In this document: piece by piece, positions 1 to 8,216 of the stretch
Numbering within the stretch: position 1 is the stretch's first letter
How the letters are laid out: each line of letters opens with the position of its first letter
NCBI RefSeq assembly: GCF_021389975.1
Contig: NZ_CP089981.1
Span: forward strand, 124,001-188,000
DNA from: Fulvivirga ulvae
GTDB taxonomy: Bacteria; Bacteroidota; Bacteroidia; Cytophagales; Cyclobacteriaceae
Direction: 5' to 3'
Length of the DNA stretch: 64,000 nt
Made by a program: the position numbers and the translations under genes
Notes under the pieces: model-generated
What the model saw: the letters and a program-made list of their open reading frames with translations, nothing else
Told to the model about the DNA's origin: nothing
The model's database searches: none

Positions 1-8
1 GGAAACGG

Positions 9-195
9 GATCAAGCTGAATTTCTGGGGAGACCCTAACACTTTCACCTCTTTGCTGATAGACAGTTGTTAATAGCAATCGGCAAAAGCAGTAGGCAAAG
101 GTGTATAATATAACAATAAGCTCGGTTTACTGATTTTCAGCAGCGAGTTTCACTTTAGTTGTTTTACTTTCCAATCCATTTACTCCACAGGTTTA
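9..195 (+). repeat. Dispersed intergenic repeat, copy 1
   Basis: The first 92 nt (9-100) align well to the reverse complement of 13842-13933, which is also 92 nt, and more weakly to 58422-58522. Shared blocks include GATCAAGC, GAATTTC, GGAGAC and TTAATAGCAA followed by GGCAAA. Similarity to the third copy continues with a TTTCCAATCC...TCCACAG block near 168-190. No protein is recognisable in it. It may be a degenerate mobile element or a non-coding repeat family. Confidence 0.6.
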
Positions 196-203
196 ACGTT
201 TGA

Positions 204-419
204 TCCGGGAAATGGTCATCAGCAATTCAAAAAAAGAACCAGAGAAATACTCCCTGGCTCTCAAGCTATAAAGCTCCTAAAGCCATCGACCCAGATTGCT
301 TTAGTGATACAATTGTACCGGTTCCGAAGTGCTCAAAGTGCCTTCAATTGATGAATGACCGTTTTCAATTGACGGATGGGGAATGTGGATTGATAGAATA
401 TCTGCAAGAGTTGATGTGA
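204..419 (+). other. Open frame without a start codon, possible gene remnant
   Basis: A 71-codon open frame runs between TGA stops at 201 and 417. It has no ATG until about 348. The translation holds a Cys-x-x-Cys pair (KCSKC) followed by a plausible acidic helix and ends in ELM. I do not recognise it. It could be the 3' part of a decayed gene or chance. The rest of 1-484 shows only the repeat and the hairpin at 431-467. Confidence 0.15.
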
Positions 420-430
420 GACAAGAAATT

Positions 431-467
431 TAGTTTGCACAGTCTGCATGTGAGACTCTGCAAACTA
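431..467 (-). terminator. Hairpin downstream of the lanthipeptide-like precursor
   Basis: The arms TAGTTTGCA (431-439) and TGCAAACTA (459-467) pair perfectly and are extended inward by AGTCT/AGACT around a 7-nt loop. The hairpin lies 18 nt past the stop codon of the minus-strand precursor gene. On that strand it is followed by an A/T-rich tract (AAATTTCTTG), so a terminator or 3' stabiliser is likely. Confidence 0.55.
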
Positions 468-484
468 ATATAAGAAACCGACTT

Positions 485-706
485 TTAGCATGCTGTATTT
501 CCCGCAGTTGCCGGACATTCGGCGTCCCAGGTATACAGAGGGTCCTGAATGTTGCACACAAAAGCAATACTCTGAAATGGACAAAGAGCGGAATTAACAA
601 TAATGGTTCTACCTCCTCCCTGAGCAGTATTTTGCGCGTCCTTAGGAACTTCTGTTACGAAGCTGTTAACTTTTAAATCGTCGAGTTTTAATTTTGACTT
701 TTTCAT
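485..706 (-). CDS. Pinensin-like lanthipeptide precursor peptide
   Basis: This 73-residue peptide begins MKKSKLKLDDLKVNSFVT, closely matching the leader of pinensin-family class I lanthipeptide precursors of Bacteroidota (recalled family pattern). A GGGR motif at residues 30-33 marks a possible leader/core border. The presumed core has Cys42, Cys51, Cys64 and Cys73 with several Ser/Thr residues, enough for (methyl)lanthionine rings. Start: the frame is open 18 codons further upstream, but the ATG at 706 gives the conserved MKK leader. No LanB/LanC, protease or transporter is visible in the window; they could lie beyond position 1, or the peptide may be an orphan modified in trans. Base composition is like its surroundings. 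Other Bacteroidota natural-product peptide families with GG leaders are an alternative assignment. Confidence 0.65.
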   Translation of the reverse strand: MKKSKLKLDDLKVNSFVTEVPKDAQNTAQGGGRTIIVNSALCPFQSIAFVCNIQDPLYTWDAECPATAGNTAC

Positions 707-994
707 AATTGTGAATTTTAGTTGGTAATATTTATCACAATTATAGGGGCTATGGTACATTCAGGAGATGATGGATTAACCTATGCCTGGTTTCAGTTGA
801 TCGATAAGGGGTATGGGTTGATGGGGTATTGGAATGAAGGTGTTTTTATAAAACAATCCCCTCTCTGCAAATACGCATTTTTTGGCTAATAATCGTTTTC
901 TGAATGGCAGCTTACAGAGCTAAATTGCGGCTGAGAATTTTTACTAGTACCCATGCTACTTTCCTACCATAATTAAGATTGTGCCTCCGAATGT

Positions 995-1021
995 CGCAGA
1001 GTCCTCTGCGAGAGACTCTGC
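995..1021. repeat. Nested, mutually exclusive palindromes
   Basis: CGCAGAG (995-1001) pairs with CTCTGCG (1004-1010), while GCAGAGTC (996-1003) can instead pair with GACTCTGC (1014-1021). The 10-mer GAGACTCTGC at 1012-1021 also occurs in the hairpin at 452-461. The element lies 3' of the small minus-strand ORF at 1051-1200. Apart from this the stretch 761-1050 shows no gene. Confidence 0.45.
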
Positions 1022-1050
1022 TGGGAAGTAGGGAGGCTTATTCCAAACTA

Positions 1051-1200
1051 TCATCCCCCACATCCATTTTTCTTACAAGTAATTCTTTCATTTGAATTAA
1101 CCCAGTGTGTTGGATTTTCTGTTGTGTCAAATCCACAACCCGTTTTTCCTCCTTTGTGCCCTGTATGCACCTCATTTGTTGGTGTATGCTTTACTGCCAT
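1051..1200 (-). CDS. Small Cys-containing protein of unknown function
   Basis: This 49-residue ORF starts at the only in-frame ATG, ten codons after an upstream TAA, and stops at TGA 1053-1051. The sequence is hydrophilic with an N-terminal HTP...HTGHKGGKTGCG part and a C-terminal segment THWVNS...ITCKKNGCGG. The paired cysteines in GCG, TCKKNGC and several histidines suggest possible metal binding (inference). I recall similar short proteins in Bacteroidota but cannot name a family. It sits alone between the precursor gene and the dnaE/dinB pair. The stretch 1201-1400 shows no gene. Confidence rests on amino-acid composition and the motif-like Cys spacing. Confidence 0.45.
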   Translation of the reverse strand: MAVKHTPTNEVHTGHKGGKTGCGFDTTENPTHWVNSNERITCKKNGCGG

Positions 1201-1400
1201 GACTTGAATTTTTAGATTATAAGATTAAAACCAACTCAAAAGAACACGTTGTCTCCCCATTTCTCAACTAAACTTTCCCAACACTTCGAAATACTTTCCG
1301 AAAGTACTTCATCCTTGGGTTAACCAGTTTCTTTGAGTGTCTTTCCTGTTTTAGAAACTGATACCCAATGACAGCGACTCTGCACCATTTACCAAAAAAA

Positions 1401-4388
1401 TCACCGATTACTAATCACCCTCAACACTCCCGTATCATCTGTGTACCTTGGATCATCGATGTAGGGTAGTTTTTCCATGGCAGAGACTTCGAGGGTGCAG
1501 AATTCGAACTCTACTACTACTTTACCGGTAATTTTATAGATGCCTTTGCCTCTGAATGGGTGCTTATAGGCTACCTGGGGAAAGTGTACGGTATCGATGA
1601 AATGGCCTTTACGGTCTAGGAAGGTGCCGAAGTTCATGCGATCACCTTTGTTTGTACTGGTGTTTTTAATGGCAACGAGATAGCCAAGGATAGTTATTTC
1701 CTGGTTGAGGAAATTCATCATGTTACTGGCTTTGTTTACGCTTACTTCGGGTTCATCGCGGAGGAGCATGAACGGATCGCAGAGCGGGAAGCCGAAGAGT
1801 TCCATTTCCTCAAAGGCATCTTCAAACTGGTAGGTGTACAGCTTGGGCAGCTTAATTTCCCTGGCCGGTGAATCAAACAATGATGGTACGGGGTTGGTCT
1901 TTTTGGTTCTTCCCAGTGCGATATGGGCCTGCCAGAGCAGCTCCTTTTTCGATTTACCGGTAAACCGGAAGCTTCCCGCACGTATAAGCAGGCTCAGTTG
2001 CTCCAGCGAGATGAAAACGCGCTTCAAAAAGTCGCTTAGGTTCAGAAATGATCGCTTGCTGCGGGCTCTCAATATATTTTCCATCACCTGTGCTTCCAGG
2101 TCTTTGATCAGGTCAAAGCCCAGGTAGATCCTCACGCCCTCTATTACAGCGTAGGCCTCACTTTTGTTGACACATGGAGGTACAATCTCAGCTCCATGCA
2201 TACGCGCTTCGTGAATATACAGTTCCCTTCGGTAAAAGCCACCTCCATTATTGAGCACACTTACCATATACTCCAGCGGGTAGTGAGCTTTCAGGAAAAG
2301 GCTTTGGTAGCTTTCCACCGCATAAGATGCCGAGTGTCCTTTCGCAAAAGCATAACCGGCAAAGCTTTCTATTTGCCGCCATACATCAGCAGCCAGTTCA
2401 AAGGAGTGCCCCTCGGCTTTACAGTTGGCAAAATACTTCTCTTTCACCTTTTGAAATTCTTCTCTTGAACGGAACTTCCCTGACATCCCCCGGCGAAGTA
2501 CGTCGGCCTCACCCAGGTCTAGCTTGGCAAAGTAGTGCGCCACTTTAATTACGTCTTCCTGGTACACCATTACCCCAAAGGTATCAGGCATGATCTTCAA
2601 CAATACGGGGTGTGCATCTTTCACTCTTTCCTCATCACGAAACCTCAGTATGTACTCACGCATCATCCCCGACTTGGCCACGCCGGGCCTGATGATGGAG
2701 CTGGCGGCCACAAGCCCCAGGTAATGGTCTACTCTGAGTTTCTTCAGCAGCATACGCATAGCGGGCGACTCCACATAAAAGCACCCTATGGCCTGCCCCT
2801 CCCGCAATATGGCTTTTACCTGCTCATCCACTTTAAAGCGCTTAATGTCATGGATATCGATCTCATCTTCATCAGGCCTGTTCCCTTTGATGATCTCCAG
2901 GGTATCTTTGATCTTGCCAAGTCCTCGCTGCCCCAGGATATCAAACTTATACAGTCCTATGTCTTCCGCCACTACCATATCAAAATGGGTAACAGGAAAG
3001 CCTTTAGGCGGCAGGCTGGTGGCGGTATAGTTATGGATCGACTTTTCGGCGATTAAAATACCTCCTGCATGTACACTCATATGGCTGGGGAAGCCGGAAA
3101 TCAACTGCCCGTACCGCAGCACCAATGCCGAGACCTGGTCTACTGCTTCACCGCCATCTGCCAGCCGGTCTATCTCATGGGGGGGAAGACCAAATACTTT
3201 GCTAAGCTCGCGCACCATGGCCCGGTACTGAAAAGTGCTATAGGTAGCCAGCAAGGCCACGCCGTTGGGTACCCTTTTGTTGAAGTATTCAAAAATAAAC
3301 CTTGTTATATCCTCCCTGTCGCGCCATGAAAAATCGATATCGAAATCAGGCGGATTTTTCCGGTACAGATTGATAAACCGCTCAAAGTACAAGTCCAGCT
3401 CTATGGGGTCTACATCGGTTATTCGCAACAGGTAAGCTACAATACTGTTGGCTCCGCTGCCTCTGCCAACGTAGAAATAGCCCTTCTTCCGGGCATAACT
3501 TACTATTTTGCAGTTGATGAGGAAGTAAGCCAGAAAACCTTTTTGCCGTATGGTAGCCAGTTCATCGTTTATTCTTTTTTTAATATCCTTGCCGGGATTC
3601 TCGTAGCGGTACTTCAACCCGCGCATACAGAGCCGGTGCACCAGGCGGTAATCCTCTTCTTCCGACCCGGTATAGGTTTTCATGTTGAGCTGAGCCGTTT
3701 CCCCAAACTCAAATGTAATATGGCAACTATCCAGAAGCCGATGGGCATTATCAACCAGCACCCCAAACTCTTCATACTTTCCTTTCAGCTCCGCAGCGGG
3801 CATCATCTGGTGGTGAGGTTTGCCTTCCTCTGTTTTAGGCAGTTTGCTCAGCAGGGTATTATTATCGATGGCCCTCAACAGGCGATGGGCATTATAATCC
3901 CTCTTTTTACGGAAAGTAACGGTTTGCAATGCCACCAGCTTCTCCGGCCTGTTCTTCCACGGAGAAAATCGCAGCCGCATAATATCTTCAGGGCTTACTC
4001 CTATAAACTCGTTTTCCTTCAAATCTCCTCCGGTAAAGCCTGAGAATGGATAGATTACGTAAGCATGTTCAAAGGCAGGTGCCCTGGAGGGAATATCTTC
4101 TTTTTCATGCAAATACCATGAAATACACTCATTAAGCTCTCTGAAACCCTCATTGTTTTTAGCAATCCCTACAAACTGTTGCTGTGCCCCATTCCTGAAA
4201 TCAATCCCCAACACAGGCCTGACCCCGTATTTCTCCGAGAGCCGCACAAAGTTCAGGCATCCTGCCGTAGAGTTAATATCCGTCAACGTCAAGCACTCAA
4301 CCCCCAGCCGCTTCGCCTCCACCAGCAGCTCCCCAGGACTGATGGCCCCGTATTTAAAGCTATAGTATGTGTGGTTGTTTAAGTACAT
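1401..4388 (-). CDS. dnaE: DNA polymerase III alpha subunit, short DnaE of the dinB-dnaE pair
   Basis: This C-family DNA polymerase has 995 residues, shorter than a replicative DnaE (about 1160 or more). The N-terminal PHP domain begins NNHTYYSF and carries LTDIN where active PHP domains have TDH, so its metal site is probably degenerate. The polymerase active site is PDFDIDF at residues 347-353 with D350 and D352, just after GRGSGANS. A C-terminal OB-fold-like segment (EITILGYLV...) closes the protein. The ATG at 4388 is preferred because it starts at the PHP domain; the frame stays open 18 codons further. It lies 129 nt downstream of dinB in the same direction, the arrangement of SOS mutagenesis cassettes in many bacteria. 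ImuA/ImuB and LexA are not seen. It is probably an error-prone translesion polymerase, not the replicase (inference). Confidence 0.88.
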   Translation of the reverse strand: MYLNNHTYYSFKYGAISPGELLVEAKRLGVECLTLTDINSTAGCLNFVRLSEKYGVRPVLGIDFRNGAQQQFVGIAKNNEGFRELNECISWYLHEKEDIPSRAPAFEHAYVIYPFSGFTGGDLKENEFIGVSPEDIMRLRFSPWKNRPEKLVALQTVTFRKKRDYNAHRLLRAIDNNTLLSKLPKTEEGKPHHQMMPAAELKGKYEEFGVLVDNAHRLLDSCHITFEFGETAQLNMKTYTGSEEEDYRLVHRLCMRGLKYRYENPGKDIKKRINDELATIRQKGFLAYFLINCKIVSYARKKGYFYVGRGSGANSIVAYLLRITDVDPIELDLYFERFINLYRKNPPDFDIDFSWRDREDITRFIFEYFNKRVPNGVALLATYSTFQYRAMVRELSKVFGLPPHEIDRLADGGEAVDQVSALVLRYGQLISGFPSHMSVHAGGILIAEKSIHNYTATSLPPKGFPVTHFDMVVAEDIGLYKFDILGQRGLGKIKDTLEIIKGNRPDEDEIDIHDIKRFKVDEQVKAILREGQAIGCFYVESPAMRMLLKKLRVDHYLGLVAASSIIRPGVAKSGMMREYILRFRDEERVKDAHPVLLKIMPDTFGVMVYQEDVIKVAHYFAKLDLGEADVLRRGMSGKFRSREEFQKVKEKYFANCKAEGHSFELAADVWRQIESFAGYAFAKGHSASYAVESYQSLFLKAHYPLEYMVSVLNNGGGFYRRELYIHEARMHGAEIVPPCVNKSEAYAVIEGVRIYLGFDLIKDLEAQVMENILRARSKRSFLNLSDFLKRVFISLEQLSLLIRAGSFRFTGKSKKELLWQAHIALGRTKKTNPVPSLFDSPAREIKLPKLYTYQFEDAFEEMELFGFPLCDPFMLLRDEPEVSVNKASNMMNFLNQEITILGYLVAIKNTSTNKGDRMNFGTFLDRKGHFIDTVHFPQVAYKHPFRGKGIYKITGKVVVEFEFCTLEVSAMEKLPYIDDPRYTDDTGVLRVISNR

Positions 4389-4517
4389 TTGCTGGTTGCT
4401 GGTTTTCCGATCCCCTTTTACAATTACCAAACTACTGATCACTGGTTACTGCTTACCATTTACTGTCTACGCTTCCTGTTCACCGAATACCGAACCCCAA
4501 AAAGCTTCCCGGCTCCC

Positions 4518-5732
4518 CTACGCCCTCCGGTTAGGCAAAAGTGGTGGTGGCTCTCCGCGGAAGGGGTTGAACCGGCTGATGGTTTTAGCTTCTATGCCGG
4601 CGGCTCGCATCACGCTTCTGTCGCCATGTTTATCCCTCACTTTGTCCATAGCCTGGTATAGGTTGATCATCTCTGTTGCATCCTCAAACAGGTTGATCTG
4701 ATAGCCTCCATTTACCAAATGGCTGAACCGCACTCCTATCAGGCGAACCAGAAGACGCTTGTTGTATAGCTTGTCAAACAGCTCCAATACTTTGGGTATG
4801 AGAACGTGGTCTGCCGAGGTATAGGGAATACGGTTTTGCAGGGTATGGGTATTGAAATCAGAATACCGGACCTTAACCGTTACGCATGAGGTGAGCTTCT
4901 CTCCTCTCCTAAGCTGGAAGGCCAGGTTTTCTGCCATTGCCAGTAGTATGCCTTTCAGTTTGACCACATCTATGGTGTCCCTGTCAAAAGTCCGCTCAGT
5001 GGAAATGGATTTACGCTCTGAATAGGGAATCACCAGCGAACGGTCAATGCCATTGGCTTTTTCCCAAATAGTGACACCATTCTTCCCAAACACCTTTTCC
5101 ATCAGCTCCATAGGCATCTCCTGGATGGTCTGTATTTTTCTGATACCGAGGTCTCGCAAGGCATGATAGGTCTTCTCCCCTACCATCGGTATTTTGGTAA
5201 CCGAAAGCGGGCCGAGGAAGGCTTTTTCCAAACCATAATCGACTTTGAGCTGATTATTGGGTTTGGCCTCTCCGGTAGCCACTTTGGAAACTGTTTTGTT
5301 TTCAGACAAACCAAACGAAATGGGCAGCCCGGTTTCCTTTATTATTTTCTTACGCAGCTCTGAGGCCAGCATCAGGCTGTTGAAAAAGCGGTCCATTCCG
5401 GAAAGGTCTACATAAAACTCATCAATAGAAGTCTTTTCGTACAGCGGTACACTTTCCTTGATGATCTCCGTCACCTCCTCAGATTTTTTAGAGTATGTGC
5501 CGGCATTACCTTTAATAATGATTGCCTCCGGGCATAGCTGACGGGCCAGTTTCATGGGCATGGCAGAATGGACTCCGAACTTTCTGGCTTCGTAGCTACA
5601 CGATGCCACGACCCCCCGATCAGTAGTCCCTCCTATGAGGATGGGCTTACCTATAAGCTTATCATCAATAAGCCTTTCGCAGGAAACGAAAAAGGTATCA
5701 AGGTCCATATGTAAAATCGAGCGTTCTGCCAT
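4518..5732 (-). CDS. dinB: DNA polymerase IV, Y-family translesion polymerase
   Basis: This 404-residue protein has the Y-family signature at both catalytic sites: HMDLDTFFVSCE near the N-terminus (metal-binding Asp) and SIDEFYVDLSGM around residues 100-115 (Asp-Glu pair). The thumb with helix-hairpin-helix (PMVGEKTYHALRDLGI) and the little-finger domain follow. The C-terminal extension RDKHGDRSVMRAAG is usual in Bacteroidota homologues paired with a short DnaE. It copies past damaged bases in the cytoplasm. It is the first gene of a probable two-gene unit with dnaE and is divergent from the kinase at 5865. A TATATTTG box lies 24 nt upstream of its start, with an 8-bp inverted repeat further upstream. 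Confidence 0.93.
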   Translation of the reverse strand: MAERSILHMDLDTFFVSCERLIDDKLIGKPILIGGTTDRGVVASCSYEARKFGVHSAMPMKLARQLCPEAIIIKGNAGTYSKKSEEVTEIIKESVPLYEKTSIDEFYVDLSGMDRFFNSLMLASELRKKIIKETGLPISFGLSENKTVSKVATGEAKPNNQLKVDYGLEKAFLGPLSVTKIPMVGEKTYHALRDLGIRKIQTIQEMPMELMEKVFGKNGVTIWEKANGIDRSLVIPYSERKSISTERTFDRDTIDVVKLKGILLAMAENLAFQLRRGEKLTSCVTVKVRYSDFNTHTLQNRIPYTSADHVLIPKVLELFDKLYNKRLLVRLIGVRFSHLVNGGYQINLFEDATEMINLYQAMDKVRDKHGDRSVMRAAGIEAKTISRFNPFRGEPPPLLPNRRA

Positions 5733-5755
5733 AAAATTGCGATCCGTATCATTTA

Positions 5756-5811
5756 CAAATATAGCATCTTGAGACTAAATATAATAGCTAATACTAATAT
5801 TTTTAGTATTA
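5756..5811 (-). promoter_or_regulatory. dinB promoter box and inverted-repeat operator candidate
   Basis: On the minus strand TATATTTG (5763-5756) fits the Bacteroidota -7 box TAnnTTTG. Upstream lies a perfect inverted repeat, TAATACTA (5789-5796) and TAGTATTA (5804-5811), separated by 7 nt. It could be a damage-response operator for dinB or an operator for the divergent kinase gene; which one is not shown by the sequence. Confidence 0.5.
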
Positions 5812-5864
5812 TAAATATTGAGAGATTTACGCTAGTTTTAAGCCTTTAAGTGCCGACCCAAGAG

Positions 5865-7217
5865 ATGAGGTTTTACAAAAAATTTACTTTTAAAGTTGCA
5901 GCCAGGCTTTTCATGATCCTTGCGGTTATGGCTGCTTTTGCCCTGATCTTTGGAGATGACAGGTTATTCTTTAATCAAATCATCCTGTTTATAATACTTG
6001 CTGTACAGGTAGTGGAGCTGCTAAGGTTCATCAACCATACCAACCGGGAGCTGGCAAAATTCCTCCTGGCCATAAAATACCGGGATTTTTCGATCAACTT
6101 CAGCAAAAGCAAGATCGGGCAGTCGTTTGAAGAACTCAATGAGGCATTTACCGAGATCATCGATATTTACAAGAATGTAAAAATGGAGCATGAAGGCCAG
6201 TTTCATTATCTGAAAATGGTGGTCAGCAACATCAATATCGGCATCATATCTCTTGAGAATAATGAAAATATCGTATTGATCAACAAACCGGCAGAGCAGG
6301 TGCTGCATGCTGAGGGTGTTAAAAACTGGAAGATACTGAAAGCCAAGCAGCCGTCGTTCGTGCAGGAAATTGATGCCATTGGCGATACCGGCCGCAGGCT
6401 GATCAACATCGATGCCCATGGTGAAACCCGGACGCTTTCTGTAGATGTGAACTCAATGATCATGCTCAACAAAAGCTATAAACTGATCACTTTTCAGGAT
6501 ATCAAAGGGGAAATAGAACAAACAGAGATAGAGGCATGGCATAAACTCATCCGGATACTTACCCACGAGATTATGAACAGCGCCACTCCCATCTCTTCCC
6601 TTACCGAAACCATGCAGACCATGCTGGAAAAAGATGGGCAGCAGAAGCCTTTGGAGGAGTTGGATGAGGAAACCATTGAAGACCTTCGCTTTTCACTAAA
6701 AACCATCAAAAAGCGTAGTGATGGAATGGTTTCTTTTATTGATGACTACCGGAAGCTGACCAAAGTAGCCAAGCCGAAACTTGAGCCTGTACCGATGCAG
6801 GAGCTGTTTAACACCATCGAAAACCTGATGAGCAGCGAGCTGGACAAAGCAAATATCCGGTTTGAATCACAAATCGATAACGTCAGTACCATACAAATGG
6901 ACAGCCACCTGATCGAACAGGTACTAATCAACCTGGTCACCAACAGCATCCATGCGCTGGAAGGGGTGCCCAACCCCGCCATACATTTAAAGGCTTATCA
7001 GGATTATGACAAGCAGGTGGTTGAGGTTCAGGACAATGGCTCAGGTATCCCTCAAAAAGAGCTTAACCAAATATTTGTACCCTTCTTCTCCACCAAAAAG
7101 CATGGCTCCGGCATCGGCCTGAGCCTCTCCAAACAGATCATGCATTTACACGGCGGCAACATCAAAGTAAGCTCTGAACCTGGTAAGGGCACGGTGATTA
7201 AGTTGTTTTTTAGGTAG
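5865..7217 (+). CDS. Membrane sensor histidine kinase, NtrY-like
   Basis: The protein has two hydrophobic helices near the N-terminus (about residues 10-30 and 36-55), a linker with a PAS-like segment (about 110-215), and a kinase core. The phospho-accepting His is H234 in LTHEIMNSATPI. ATP-binding motifs follow: N-box (LINLVTNSIHAL), G1 (DNGSGIP) and G2 (GSGIGLSL). The ATG at 5865 was chosen over a GTG 15 nt upstream. It is transcribed alone, with no response regulator beside it, so its partner lies elsewhere; related kinases often work with sigma-54 NtrC-type regulators (family knowledge). The signal is unknown. Its 3' flank is the REP-like repeat cluster. Confidence 0.85.
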   Translation: MRFYKKFTFKVAARLFMILAVMAAFALIFGDDRLFFNQIILFIILAVQVVELLRFINHTNRELAKFLLAIKYRDFSINFSKSKIGQSFEELNEAFTEIIDIYKNVKMEHEGQFHYLKMVVSNINIGIISLENNENIVLINKPAEQVLHAEGVKNWKILKAKQPSFVQEIDAIGDTGRRLINIDAHGETRTLSVDVNSMIMLNKSYKLITFQDIKGEIEQTEIEAWHKLIRILTHEIMNSATPISSLTETMQTMLEKDGQQKPLEELDEETIEDLRFSLKTIKKRSDGMVSFIDDYRKLTKVAKPKLEPVPMQELFNTIENLMSSELDKANIRFESQIDNVSTIQMDSHLIEQVLINLVTNSIHALEGVPNPAIHLKAYQDYDKQVVEVQDNGSGIPQKELNQIFVPFFSTKKHGSGIGLSLSKQIMHLHGGNIKVSSEPGKGTVIKLFFR

Positions 7218-7256
7218 GCTTATGTGATGTGAGAGGTATGTGTAGTTTCATAAATG

Positions 7257-7530
7257 GACTGTCGGGGACAGACCATGGAGAGAAGCTTATTTGATCTTGC
7301 CACCCAAAAACGTTGATGGTTCCCTGACAGGCACCTTCAACGGCTAAATCTCCATTTGAATATTAAAACTGTTTTGAAAGCATTGCCGGATAGTTGGGTG
7401 TGGTACTTAACGGTTTGCTGATGATCTGTCGGGGGACAGATCATGGGGGAAGGAAAAGAAACCGATCTGTATGAAGAGGAGATTTCTTTATCAAAACGGT
7501 ACTAAAATCCAAACCGGTGCCTGTCCCCTG
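7257..7530 (+). repeat. REP/BIME-like repeats upstream of the RAYT transposase
   Basis: Two diverged units begin at about 7257 and at 7423. Each carries a GGGG-looped palindrome (GATCTGTC-GGGG-GACAGATC in the second) and, further along, an opposite-orientation hairpin ending in CCTGACAGGC. In the unit at 7423 the second hairpin is GGTGCCTGTC-CCCT-GACAGGCGCC. Between them runs an A/T-rich spacer with TTAAAACT.TTTTGAAAGCAT and TACTTAACGG, also seen in the downstream array. Confidence 0.85.
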
Positions 7531-7659
7531 ACAGGCGCCTTTCTTCATTCAGAGGACACTTTCTCAAAAAAGCATTTTTAAAAATTTGTATCCATTAAAT
7601 TATAATTCACATATTGCCTCATGCAAGAACATTTGGCCACTTCGAAACGAAACTCCCAC

Positions 7660-8181
7660 ATGGAACTTAATGAGGTCTACTTCTGGACCAATACTATAAA
7701 AGACTGGAAGTATCTGCTAAAAAAGGATAAATACAAGAAGGTCATAATTGATCAACTCCAGTGGCTGGTGGAAAGAAAAAAAATTGCGGTATATGGCTTT
7801 GTCATCATGCCAAATCATTTGCATATACTGTGGGAAATGCTTGAGAAAAATGGAAAGGAAATGCCTCATGCCTCTTTCAATAAATGGACTTCAAGTCAGT
7901 TCTTAAAAGATCTTAGGGTTAATCACCCTAATGTAATACCTTACTTTGAAGAAAAAACCCCCGAAAGGAATCATAGGTTTTGGCAAAGAAATGCGCTGGC
8001 CATATTGATGGATTCCAAACCAAAGCTTGAGCAAAAGCTTGATTATCTCCATTTAAACCCTCTTCAGGAACATTGGAGTCTCGCTATTCAACCTGAGGAT
8101 TATTACTGGTCATCCGTCTCTTTTTATATGACTGAAAAAGATAATTTCGGTTTTTTAACACATTACATGGACCGGATGTAA
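7660..8181 (+). CDS. REP-associated tyrosine transposase (RAYT, Y1/HUH)
   Basis: This 173-residue protein belongs to the TnpA_REP/Y1 transposase-like family. The HUH metal-binding motif is in FVIMPNHLHILW, and the nucleophile Tyr is likely in KLDYLHLNPLQ near the C-terminus. The conserved FWQRNALA segment sits between them. The ATG at 7660 gives the family-typical start MELNEVYFWT; the frame is open back to an ATG at 7621. RAYT proteins bind and cleave single-stranded REP hairpins (known for E. coli TnpA-REP). Here the gene is embedded between copies of one hairpin repeat, 2 units before and 4.1 units after, which makes these its likely substrates. The frame is intact, so the protein may be active. 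Confidence 0.9.
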   Translation: MELNEVYFWTNTIKDWKYLLKKDKYKKVIIDQLQWLVERKKIAVYGFVIMPNHLHILWEMLEKNGKEMPHASFNKWTSSQFLKDLRVNHPNVIPYFEEKTPERNHRFWQRNALAILMDSKPKLEQKLDYLHLNPLQEHWSLAIQPEDYYWSSVSFYMTEKDNFGFLTHYMDRM

Positions 8182-8216
8182 CTGATAAGGCAAGAGTAAC
8201 ATGCTTTGAGTCATAT

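Noticed and set aside
2535..3056. 173-codon plus-strand frame inside dnaE
   Set aside because: It lies antisense to a well-conserved part of the polymerase and has no plausible product.
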